Shown: positions 41,832-49,934 of the stretch, in pieces
Layout of the letters: each line of letters starts with the position of its first letter
How positions within the stretch are numbered: position 1 is the stretch's first letter
Assembly: GCA_965204155.1 (NCBI GenBank)
Contig: OZ241971.1
Coordinates: 248,001 to 312,000, forward strand
Source: UBA6522 sp965204155
GTDB taxonomy: Bacteria > Pseudomonadota > Gammaproteobacteria > Steroidobacterales > Rariloculaceae
Length of the DNA: 64,000 bases
Direction of reading: 5' to 3'
Position numbers and translations under genes: made by a program
The notes under the pieces: model-generated
The model's input: only the letters and a program-made list of their open reading frames with translations
Told to the model about the DNA's origin: nothing
The model's database searches: none

Positions 41832-43421
41832 CTACCGCGGCCCGCGATCCCTGCGCGCCCGCACGGCCAGCTTCTTTCGATCGAACTTGCCGTTCGCGAG
41901 AACGGGCAGTTTCGCCAGCACGCTGATGCGCTTGGGGACCTTGTAATTCGCCAGGCGCTCTCTGCAGTGTTCGAGCAGGGCTGTCTCGCTGACCCCCTGC
42001 CCTTCCAGACGGGCCTGCACGAACGCGGCCCCGACCTCACCGTAGAACGCGTCTGCCGTTCCCACGACCACGGCCCCGGCGACGCCGGCGTGGGATTCCA
42101 GCACCGACTCGACTTCCCTCGGGTACACGTTGTACCCGCCGGACTTGTACATCTCGATTCGGCGGCCGAGGAGCCGGACGCAACCCTCGCCGTCGATGCG
42201 GGCCAGGTCGCCCGTGCGGAACCACCCCTCCCGGTCGATCGCCGCGGCGGTCGCGCCCGCGTCGTTCCAGTACCCGGCCATCAGGCAGTTGCCACGCACC
42301 AGCAACTCCCCCGGCTCTTCGCCGCCGGCGCCCGTGCCCTGCCCGCCTGCAATCCGTATCTGAACGTCCGGAAGCGGCCGGCCGACGGTCTCGCACAGCG
42401 CCTCGTCAAAGCCGTCCGACTCGATCGCGGTCACCCCGCCGGTGGTTTCCGTCATGCCGTAGAGCGTCGCCAGGCGTGGCACCCGGCGGGACAACGCCCG
42501 GGCCAGTTCCGGTTCCAGGGCGCCGCCGGACCAGAGCAGGACCCGTACGCTCGAGAGGTCCGCGGCGGGGAAGTCTGCGTGCGCCGCGCACATCCGCAGC
42601 ATCGTGGGCACGCCGCCCCAGATCGTGATCCGCTCCGATTCGACGGTGGCGAGCACGCGGCCCGCATCGAACTTTTCCATGCACACCAGGGCGCCCCCGC
42701 CCACGAGCGTTTGCAGCATGGTTGCCACGACGCCGGCCACGTGATTGGTCGGGTAGACGTTGATGGCCCTCGGGGCGGACAGCCGAAACCGGCGCAGGAA
42801 CACCTTGCCGTGGCGCAGCGCCGCCGACTGCCTGAGCAGCGCGCCCTTGGGCGTGCCGGTCGTGCCCGACGTGTAGACGATGAGACAGGGGGATTCACCG
42901 TCGACCGAACCCGCGCGCGCGGCCGGTTCGCCGGGCCTGAGGTCCCCGCCGCGCCGCAGGAACGCGGCCAGCGTCTCGCTTCCGGGCGGGCCTTGACGTT
43001 CTCCAAGCGTGACGAGCCGCGTGCCGGGCGGGCGCGCCGCGGAAACGTCGCCGGCGTAGGAACGGGATCCGATGCGCGAGCGGGAAAAGAACAGGCGCGG
43101 TGCGGCGTCGTTCAGCACGTGCGCGATCTCGCGCCGCCGGTAGCCGGGGTTGACCCCGACGGCGATGCCCCCGACGGCCAGGGTCGCCAGCAGGACGACC
43201 GCGCAGTCGCGGTGCGGCGGGGACAGGTACGCCACGCGGTCGCCCGGAGCGACCCCCGCGCCGATGAGCGCACGCGCGCACCGGTCCACGCGCCGTTTCA
43301 GCTCCCGATAGGTGAGGCGCACGCCCGAGCAGACCACGGCTTCGGATGCCGGGCGCGTTTCGGCGTGGTGGCTCAGGTAGTCGTATGCCCGGTCGAAGTC
43401 CGGAATGGCGGGCCTGGCCAC
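41832..43421 (-). CDS. AMP-forming acyl-CoA synthetase/ligase
   Basis: A 529-aa ANL-superfamily ligase that adenylates a carboxylate and makes its CoA thioester. The P-loop IVYTSGTTGTPKGALL (181-196), YGMTETTGG, the hinge FRTGDLARIDGEG and the C-terminal catalytic Lys in NGKFDRKKL are all present. The GTG at 43421 (VARPAIPDFDRAYDYL) is chosen because the longer open frame runs antiparallel to nothing coding and into the upstream reductase gene. It follows that gene by 14 bp. It may activate the regulon's carboxylic substrate. Confidence 0.92.
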   Translation of the reverse strand: MARPAIPDFDRAYDYLSHHAETRPASEAVVCSGVRLTYRELKRRVDRCARALIGAGVAPGDRVAYLSPPHRDCAVVLLATLAVGGIAVGVNPGYRRREIAHVLNDAAPRLFFSRSRIGSRSYAGDVSAARPPGTRLVTLGERQGPPGSETLAAFLRRGGDLRPGEPAARAGSVDGESPCLIVYTSGTTGTPKGALLRQSAALRHGKVFLRRFRLSAPRAINVYPTNHVAGVVATMLQTLVGGGALVCMEKFDAGRVLATVESERITIWGGVPTMLRMCAAHADFPAADLSSVRVLLWSGGALEPELARALSRRVPRLATLYGMTETTGGVTAIESDGFDEALCETVGRPLPDVQIRIAGGQGTGAGGEEPGELLVRGNCLMAGYWNDAGATAAAIDREGWFRTGDLARIDGEGCVRLLGRRIEMYKSGGYNVYPREVESVLESHAGVAGAVVVGTADAFYGEVGAAFVQARLEGQGVSETALLEHCRERLANYKVPKRISVLAKLPVLANGKFDRKKLAVRARRDRGPR

Positions 43422-43435
43422 GCTCCGTCCGCGCC

Positions 43436-44461
43436 CTAGGCGTTGACGTCGATGACGATCCGGCCGCGGATTTTCCCGGCCAGGATCCGCGGGGCCAGTT
43501 CCGGCAGTTTCGACATCGGCTCGAGCCGCGCGATGCGCTTCAGCCGGGCCGTGTCCAGTTCCGCGGCCAGGCGCGCCCAGGCGGCCTCGCGTTTCTGCCG
43601 GGGCGCCATCACCGAGTCCACGCCCAGCAGCCGCACGCCGCGCAGGATGAACGGCAGCACGCTGCCCGGCAGGTCGCTGCCGCCGGCGAGGCCGCAGGCG
43701 GCGACCGATGCGCCGTAGCGCATCTGCGCGAGCAGGTTGGCCAGTGTCGTGCCGCCGACGCAGTCGATGGCGCCGGCCCAGCGTTCCCGCTGGAACGGCT
43801 TGCCGGGCGCGGACAACTCGCCGCGGCCGACGATGCGGTCCGCCCCCAGCGCCTCGAGGTAGGAATGCGTTTCTTCCCGGCCCGTGGAAGCCGCGACCGC
43901 GTAGCCGAGGCCGGAGAGAATCGTCACGGCGAAGGAGCCGACGCCGCCGGCCGCCCCGGTGACGATCACGTCGCCATCGCCCGGACGCAGATCGTGATGC
44001 TCGAGTTCCATCGCGCAGAGCATGGCCGTGTAGCCCGCCGTGCCGATCGCCATGCAATCGAAGGGCGTGAGCGGATCGGGGACCCGGATCAGCCAGTCGG
44101 GGTGCAGCCGCTGCCATTGGCTGTACCCGCCCCAGTGCAGCTCGGACAGCCCCCAGCCGTTGGCCAGCACCCATTCGCCTTCCCCGAATTCCGAACCCCC
44201 GCCGTCCAGGACCCGGCCGACAAGATCGATCCCGCCGACCATGGGCAGTCGCCTGGCGATGCCCCTGCCGGACAGGGCCAGACCGTCCTTGTAGTTCAGG
44301 CTGGAGTAGCGGACCTCGACGAGCACTTCGCGGTCCGGAAGGTCGGACTCCGTCAACTGCCTGAGCGAAGCCACGTTCGCCTCGCCCGAGCGCTCGATCA
44401 GTATCGCGTTGAAGGGTCGATGGGCCGACATGTTCGACTGGTTATCCGTGCTGGCGTTCAT
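43436..44461 (-). CDS. acuI: Acrylyl-CoA reductase-like (AcuI/YhdH) oxidoreductase
   Basis: A 341-aa zinc-independent medium-chain reductase of the YhdH/AcuI group, whose known members reduce acryloyl-CoA to propionyl-CoA with NADPH. The family start FNAILIERSGEANVASLRQLTESDLPDREVLVEVRYSSLNYKDGLALSG and the NADPH-binding VIVTGAAGGVGSFAVTILSGLGY are clear. It opens the minus-strand operon with the CoA ligase. The operator at 44476-44497 lies 14 bp upstream of the start. A start at the Met ten codons in is also possible. Confidence 0.9.
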   Translation of the reverse strand: MNASTDNQSNMSAHRPFNAILIERSGEANVASLRQLTESDLPDREVLVEVRYSSLNYKDGLALSGRGIARRLPMVGGIDLVGRVLDGGGSEFGEGEWVLANGWGLSELHWGGYSQWQRLHPDWLIRVPDPLTPFDCMAIGTAGYTAMLCAMELEHHDLRPGDGDVIVTGAAGGVGSFAVTILSGLGYAVAASTGREETHSYLEALGADRIVGRGELSAPGKPFQRERWAGAIDCVGGTTLANLLAQMRYGASVAACGLAGGSDLPGSVLPFILRGVRLLGVDSVMAPRQKREAAWARLAAELDTARLKRIARLEPMSKLPELAPRILAGKIRGRIVIDVNA

Positions 44462-44475
44462 TCATCCCAGGCCGA

Positions 44476-44497
44476 TTGTCTGTCATTTGACAGATGA
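44476..44497. promoter_or_regulatory. Regulon operator 2 (palindrome)
   Basis: TTGTCTGT-CATTTG-ACAGATGA: seven of eight arm pairs match operator 1, and the centre CTGTCA-TT-TGACAG is itself a perfect palindrome. It lies 14 bp before the AcuI-like start and 174 bp before the divergent TetR start. Confidence 0.8.
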
Positions 44498-44671
44498 TGG
44501 CAAATCCCATACTGTTCGGCCCGGCTGCGAGCAACCGGACGAGGCTCGGGGGCTTCCAACGGTGCTCGACGGCGATATCGTATACTCCGTTCAGTATCCG
44601 CCGGGAACCGGGCGGAGCGGAACGTACTTCGCGCGCATGGGCTCGACGGGGGGCGCAACACGCACAGTCCA

Positions 44672-45313
44672 ATGGCCAGAACACCAGCGCGAACGCGGGC
44701 GCCCTACCGCGAAACGAAGCGCCTGAGCGCGCAGGAGCGCTCCGGGATGATCCTGTCGGCGGCGAAGTCGATCATCGTCCGGGAAGGCTATTCGAAGTTC
44801 AGCCTGCGCTACACCGCCGAGAAGTCGGGCATCCGGCTGGCGACGCTTCAGTACTATTTCCCGACCAAGGAACGGCTCTTTCGCGCGGTCTTCGAAGACG
44901 CGCTCAGGGAGGAAGGGGAGCGGATCCAGCGCCTGATCAGGCGTTCCGGCGGATCGTCCGAGGGTGTGCTCAGGGCGCGCGTTTCGGGTCAGTTCCGGGC
45001 CAATCTGCGCGAGGAAACAGCCGGCTTCTTCTACCAGTTATGGGCGCGCGCGCGGCTCGACGGCTTTGCCGCGGAGCTGGTGGACGAATTCTACGAGCGG
45101 AACATCGGGGTGGTGGCGGGCATGATCGGGGACGTCAACCCGGCGCTCACCGCGCCCGAAGCGAAGCGGCGCGCCACGCTCGTGATGGCGGTGCTTGAGG
45201 GGATGATGCTGCTCTGCGACATCGAAAAGCGCAGAAGCGGCGAGTCCGCATCCGCCGAACAATACGTCGTCGACGCGATCGTGCGGATCGTGTCGTTGCC
45301 GGCCGGGGACTGA
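44672..45313 (+). CDS. TetR-family transcriptional regulator
   Basis: A 213-aa repressor-type protein. The N-terminal HTH is clear (MILSAAKSIIVREGYSKFSLRYTAEKSGIRLATLQYYFPTKERLFRAVFEDAL); the C-terminal ligand domain is all-helical. It is the only transcription factor in the catabolic region and divergent from the AcuI-ligase operon, so it is the best candidate to bind the three TTRTCTGT-N6-ACAGATRA palindromes. No convincing ribosome site precedes the ATG. Confidence 0.92.
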   Translation: MARTPARTRAPYRETKRLSAQERSGMILSAAKSIIVREGYSKFSLRYTAEKSGIRLATLQYYFPTKERLFRAVFEDALREEGERIQRLIRRSGGSSEGVLRARVSGQFRANLREETAGFFYQLWARARLDGFAAELVDEFYERNIGVVAGMIGDVNPALTAPEAKRRATLVMAVLEGMMLLCDIEKRRSGESASAEQYVVDAIVRIVSLPAGD

Positions 45314-45402
45314 GCCGCGACCGCGGCCCGGACTGCACAGGGTTTCCGGCCACGACCCCCGCCCAAGCGCCGGCCCGTCCCGCCGCATCGCGTTCTCCCG
45401 GA

Positions 45403-45855
45403 TCAGGGTTCGGTCGATCCATGATCGGCCGGCTGGCGCGCCGCAGGCGCCTCCGTCGCGATCGAATCGCTCTTGAACGTGATGGCGATCCACTCCAGTG
45501 CCCGGGTGCCGGTGTTGCCGGTTTCGTGCCGCTCGCTCAGCGCCACGGGGCCCGGACGCCAGAACACCGACATGCTCTGCGGGCGGTGCCGGTCGATGTT
45601 GCTGATGACGGTTTCGGTCTCTCCGAAACGCTGTGTCAGTTCGTCGGAGGACTGCAGAACGATCACCAGTTGATGCTCCGGGTGCTCGTGAATGCCCTCC
45701 CATTCGCCGGGCTCGAGCCGGAACCGCTGTACGATCACCCGCTCGTCGTCCAGCAACACCTCGCCTGAAATATTCGGATAGGACTGTTGCGCATGAGCGC
45801 TCATGCCGGCCAGCAGGAGAGGCATCGCCAGGACCGCCGCCAGTGCTTGTATCAT
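45403..45855 (-). CDS. Exported cupin-domain protein
   Basis: A 150-aa protein with a signal peptide (MIQALAAVLAMPLLLAGMSAHAQ) and one small cupin barrel (DERVIVQRFRLEPGEWEGIHEHPEHQLVIVL, whose Glu and two His (EGIHEHPEH) are potential metal ligands). It acts in the periplasm; no enzymatic role can be assigned. It follows the TonB-dependent receptor by 51 bp in the same operon and so probably handles the imported compound or binds it. Confidence 0.85.
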   Translation of the reverse strand: MIQALAAVLAMPLLLAGMSAHAQQSYPNISGEVLLDDERVIVQRFRLEPGEWEGIHEHPEHQLVIVLQSSDELTQRFGETETVISNIDRHRPQSMSVFWRPGPVALSERHETGNTGTRALEWIAITFKSDSIATEAPAARQPADHGSTEP

Positions 45856-45906
45856 CGCGTGTGCTCCATTGCGATCCTGCCGGCAACGGCGTTCGGGCCG
45901 CCACGC

Positions 45907-48150
45907 CTAGAAGTCGACGTTCGCGGTGAGGCCGAACATCCGAGGCGGGGCGTACGCATCGTTTGCGATGCCCAGGCCGGACAGGTCGATGGAATAGATG
46001 CGGTACTCTTCCCCGGAAACGTTGGTGACCCAGGCGGCGATGGACCATCTCTGGCCCGGAAACGCGTACTCCGCACGCAGGTTGCTCACGACGTAGGCCT
46101 CCTCGCGGTCGAGCGGCGCGCAGAGCACCGAGAAACAGAACCCGTCGCTGGAGTTGAAGTCGGCCTGAAGGGCCGCGGTGCCCGCGCCGAGACCGAATTC
46201 GTAACGCACGAGTCCGTTGATCGAGATGTCCGGCGCATAGGGCAACACGCTGTCCCTCACGGTCTCCCCGTCGGGGTAACCGACATCCTTGACCGCCGAG
46301 TCGATCCAGGCGACGCCGAATACGAGATCCAGTCCGTCGGCGGGCACGGCGGACAACTCCACTTCGGCGCCGCTCGCGGTGGCATCCAGGTTGATGATGT
46401 CCGGATCGGCGATGAGGCTGATCGTCGGGTCCACCACGAACGCCTGGTAGTCGTCGTATTCGTACTGGAACGCGGAGGCGTTCAGCCTTGCGCGCCCGCC
46501 CGCGAAGGTGGTCTTGATGCCCAGTTCGACGCTTCTCAACTCCTCTTCGCCGTGTCGTGTCGGCATTGGCGGAGTGAACGCGTCCAGGTCCGCCCCGACG
46601 GGCGTGCGAAAACTGCCCGCCTTGTGCGCCTGGGTGACGCCGGCGTAAACGAGCGTTTCCTCCCCCGGGTGCCAGTCCAGTTGCACCTTGTAGGACACGT
46701 TGTCGAAAGCCAGCGCGTCGGTCACCGTGTCGGTCAGTTCCACCGCCCAGGCGGGCGCCCGGCTTCCGCCGAAGTAGTCGAGCGTTCTCTCGTCGTCGGT
46801 GTACCGCAGGCCCAGCACGCCGGTCAGCGTGTCGGACAGGTCGTATTCGCCCTGAACGAACGCCGCCCACGACGCCGTGCCCACGGTCGAATCCTGGAAC
46901 CCGGCTTCGACCACCTGGCCGAAGTCGTCGGCGCCCACGCCGAACGGGAGGTAATCGAGATCGTAGGCGGAACTTACCTCGTCATCGATGTCCAGCATGT
47001 AGAGACCGGCCTGCCAGTGGGAGCGGTCCGCGGCGCGGCTCAGCCGAAACTCCTGGCTGAACTGCCTGAAGTCCTGTTCGGTCTGAAACGCGAAGTACGG
47101 GTAGGGGCTTGAGTCCACGTCCTCGCGGTAGCGCTTGTCGATGGAAAGAACGTCGGAAATGGAGGTGAGCGACAACGCATCGGCCAGGTCCCAGGTCAGC
47201 TCCGCGGTCACGCCGGATACCGACCGCTCGAAAAAGCCCGTCTCGTCGTAGCGCCCCCGAAAATTGTCCCCGTCCGCATCGCGGTAGCCGTTGAAATCCG
47301 CCCCGGGGCCGGTGTAGTAGAAATCTTCTCCGTCCGGTATGCGCTCGCCCAGACCGAGCGCGTTCTGGAATGTCGCGTCATGCTGATAGGCGTTGCCGCC
47401 GCTGTCGTCCTCGGCGACGTGAAACTTGAGCCGCGCGGCGAAGGCATCGGAGGGCTGGAACGCCAGTTGCAGGCGCAGCGCGAGCGCGCCGGTGTCGCGC
47501 AGGTCCGCGCCGTCATCGTTCGCCAGCAGTCCGTCGCTCTGGTGAACGGAACCGGAGAACCGGGCCTGCACGTTCTCCCCGATCGCCCCGCTCACCGCGC
47601 CCTCCAGCCGGGTCGTCGCGTAATCGCCGACGGTGAACCGGCCGTAGCCCTCCGGTTCCTCGGTGGGCGCGGCGCTGACGTAGTGCAGCAGCCCGCCGGT
47701 GGCGTTGCGGCCGAACAGCGTCCCCTGGGGGCCGCGCAGAACCTCGACCCGCTCGATGTCGAACAGTTGGGCGTGCGCCCCGCCGACCGCGCTGACATAG
47801 GCGTTGTCGACGAACACCGCGACGGGCGGTTCGTAATGGTCCGCGAAATCGTTCTGCGAGACGCCGCGAATGTTGACCGTGGTGTTGCTGGGGTGAAACT
47901 GGATGACGTTCAGGCCCGGCGTCTGCTGCGAGATGTCCGTGGTGGCGGTGTAGCCGAGTTCGCGAATCATCTCGCCGCTGAACGCGGTGACCGAGAGGCC
48001 TACGTCCTGCAGCGACTGTTCGCGCTTCTGCGCCGTGACCACGATTTCTTCCAGCACCGCCTCCTGTGCGCCGGGCGAAGCGCAGCACAACAGGGCCAGC
48101 ACGGCGGCGAATCTCGCGGAATTCTTGCGGTCTTTGCATCTCTCGTACAT
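45907..48150 (-). CDS. TonB-dependent outer-membrane receptor
   Basis: Receptor of 747 aa that takes up a specific compound across the outer membrane. After a signal peptide (ending ...CCASPGAQ), a TonB box-like EEIVVTAQKREQSLQDVGLSVTAFSGE opens the plug; the barrel ends in ...FGLTANVDF, with the terminal aromatic typical of outer-membrane barrels. The ATG at 48150 has a GGGGTGA ribosome site; upstream in-frame starts would reach into the operator. The plug type (VVTAQKR...LQDVP-like) is common in receptors for plant or algal small molecules in marine and freshwater gammaproteobacteria. Confidence 0.93.
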   Translation of the reverse strand: MYERCKDRKNSARFAAVLALLCCASPGAQEAVLEEIVVTAQKREQSLQDVGLSVTAFSGEMIRELGYTATTDISQQTPGLNVIQFHPSNTTVNIRGVSQNDFADHYEPPVAVFVDNAYVSAVGGAHAQLFDIERVEVLRGPQGTLFGRNATGGLLHYVSAAPTEEPEGYGRFTVGDYATTRLEGAVSGAIGENVQARFSGSVHQSDGLLANDDGADLRDTGALALRLQLAFQPSDAFAARLKFHVAEDDSGGNAYQHDATFQNALGLGERIPDGEDFYYTGPGADFNGYRDADGDNFRGRYDETGFFERSVSGVTAELTWDLADALSLTSISDVLSIDKRYREDVDSSPYPYFAFQTEQDFRQFSQEFRLSRAADRSHWQAGLYMLDIDDEVSSAYDLDYLPFGVGADDFGQVVEAGFQDSTVGTASWAAFVQGEYDLSDTLTGVLGLRYTDDERTLDYFGGSRAPAWAVELTDTVTDALAFDNVSYKVQLDWHPGEETLVYAGVTQAHKAGSFRTPVGADLDAFTPPMPTRHGEEELRSVELGIKTTFAGGRARLNASAFQYEYDDYQAFVVDPTISLIADPDIINLDATASGAEVELSAVPADGLDLVFGVAWIDSAVKDVGYPDGETVRDSVLPYAPDISINGLVRYEFGLGAGTAALQADFNSSDGFCFSVLCAPLDREEAYVVSNLRAEYAFPGQRWSIAAWVTNVSGEEYRIYSIDLSGLGIANDAYAPPRMFGLTANVDF

Positions 48151-48242
48151 GTAGGTCACCCCAGTCGTTTGCGCCGTCGAACCGGGCGCCCGCAGTGCGA
48201 TCGCCGATCCTTTTCCTAGCCTGTTCATGGACTTTGGCTTGA

Positions 48243-48264
48243 TTATCTGTCGGGTAACAGATAA
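48243..48264. promoter_or_regulatory. Regulon operator 3 (palindrome)
   Basis: TTATCTGT-CGGGTA-ACAGATAA: perfect 8-bp arms identical to operator 1. It lies between the receptor start (48150, minus) and the FAD-protein start (48308, plus), so it could control both operons. Confidence 0.85.
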
Positions 48265-48307
48265 AGTCAACGCCATGCCGAAATCGGCACGAGGAGGAAC
48301 GACAGGC

Positions 48308-49906
48308 ATGGCGGGATCGGCATCTTTTGACGTTGTGATCGTCGGCGCGGGACACAACGGCCTGACGTGTGCGGGGTACCTGGCCCGCAAGGGCCTCAAG
48401 GTCGGAATGTTCGAGCGTCGGCACGTCGTCGGGGGCGCGGCCGTTACGGAGGAGTTTCACCCGGGTTTCCGCAACTCCACCTGTTCATACGCGGTCAGCC
48501 TGCTGCATCCGAAGATCATCCGGGAACTGGAACTGGAGCGGCATGGGCTGGACATCCAAAAGGAAGAACACCCGGCCGTCATACTCGGCGCCAACAACGA
48601 CTACTTCCTGGCGTGCGACGACGAGGAGCGTTTCGCGGCGCAGATCGCCGCCCAGGCGCCGGACGATGTGGAGCGGTATTTCGAATTCGCAGCAGTGATC
48701 GAGCGCGCAGCCGACGTGCTGCGGGATATCTCGATACAGACGCCGCCGAACATCGGCGGCGGCCTCCGGGACCTGTGGCGCGCGGGGATCATCGGCAACA
48801 GGATCCGGAAACTGGATATGCAGTTGCAGCGCGAGATCGTCAAGCTCTTCACGATGAGCGTCCGGGACTACCTGGAACAGTGGTTCAGCGGCGAACTGCT
48901 GCTCGCGATCGAAGGTTACACGTCGCAGGTGGGGAACCTGCAGTCCGTGAGAGCGGGCGGCACCGCATTCGTACTCCTGCACCACATGTTCGGCCAGGTC
49001 AACGGCGTAAAGGGCGCCTGGGGACACGTTCGGGGCGGCATGGGCAGCATCACCCAGGCGATGGCCAGGTCGGCCGGGGAACACGGCGTGGAGATCGAAG
49101 TCGGCGCGCCGGTCGAGAGCGTCATGGTGGAAGGCAGCAGGGCCGTGGGCGTGCGCCTGGAGGACGGGCGGGAAGTGCGCGGCCGCGCGGTGGCTGCAAA
49201 CGTCAACCCGAAACTGCTGTTCGACAAACTGGTCCCGCCCGGGCACGTGTCGGACGATTTCTCCTTCCAGATGAAGAACTACCGTTGCGTGTCGGGCACG
49301 TTCCGGATGAACGTCGCGCTGGACGAACTGCCGCGGTTCACCGCGCTCGACGGTGTGCCGGACTACGAGTTCCACCTGCAGGGCAGCGTCTTCATCGCCA
49401 ACTCGCTGGACTACTACGAACAGGCCTACCGGGACGCCATGACGCACGGCTGGGCGCGCAGGCCCGTGGTTCACATGCTCATTCCCTCGATCATCGACGA
49501 CAGCCTGGCCCCGCCGGGCAAACACGTGGCCAGCATGTTCTGCCAACACTTCAACCCGGAGTTGCCGAACGGGCAGAGTTGGGACGACGTCAAGGAGGAG
49601 GTCGCGGACCTGCTCATCGACACGGTCAACGAGTACGCGCCGAATTTCGCGCAGTCGGTCGTCGGGCGCATGTCGCTGAGCCCGCTCGACCTGGAACGCG
49701 AGTTCGGCCTGGTCGGCGGGGACATCTTCCACGGTTGCGTGCAGCCGGATCAGATGTTCTCGCTGCGCCCGACCGCCGGTTATGCAGACTACAGGATGCC
49801 GGTGAAGGGCCTTTACCTGTGTGGGTCGGGGGCGCATCCCGGCGGCGGAGTCACCGGGTGTCCGGGCCACAACTCCGCCCACGAAATACTGAGGGACATC
49901 CGCTAG
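48308..49906 (+). CDS. FAD-dependent oxidoreductase (phytoene-desaturase/PYROXD2-like)
   Basis: A 532-aa flavoprotein with a dinucleotide-binding Rossmann start FDVVIVGAGHNGLTCAGYLARKGLKVGMFERRHVVGGAA and the late FAD motif GLYLCGSGAHPGGGVTGCPGHNSA. It belongs to the amine-oxidase/phytoene-desaturase clan. The AGGAGGA ribosome site before the ATG at 48308 decides the start. A GcvT-like gene follows after 28 bp; in dimethylglycine and sarcosine dehydrogenases an FAD unit and a GcvT-like folate unit act together, so a split N-demethylase is a reasonable inference. Confidence 0.9.
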   Translation: MAGSASFDVVIVGAGHNGLTCAGYLARKGLKVGMFERRHVVGGAAVTEEFHPGFRNSTCSYAVSLLHPKIIRELELERHGLDIQKEEHPAVILGANNDYFLACDDEERFAAQIAAQAPDDVERYFEFAAVIERAADVLRDISIQTPPNIGGGLRDLWRAGIIGNRIRKLDMQLQREIVKLFTMSVRDYLEQWFSGELLLAIEGYTSQVGNLQSVRAGGTAFVLLHHMFGQVNGVKGAWGHVRGGMGSITQAMARSAGEHGVEIEVGAPVESVMVEGSRAVGVRLEDGREVRGRAVAANVNPKLLFDKLVPPGHVSDDFSFQMKNYRCVSGTFRMNVALDELPRFTALDGVPDYEFHLQGSVFIANSLDYYEQAYRDAMTHGWARRPVVHMLIPSIIDDSLAPPGKHVASMFCQHFNPELPNGQSWDDVKEEVADLLIDTVNEYAPNFAQSVVGRMSLSPLDLEREFGLVGGDIFHGCVQPDQMFSLRPTAGYADYRMPVKGLYLCGSGAHPGGGVTGCPGHNSAHEILRDIR

Positions 49907-49934
49907 CGGGCGTTGGAGGGGCCGGAGAGAACAA

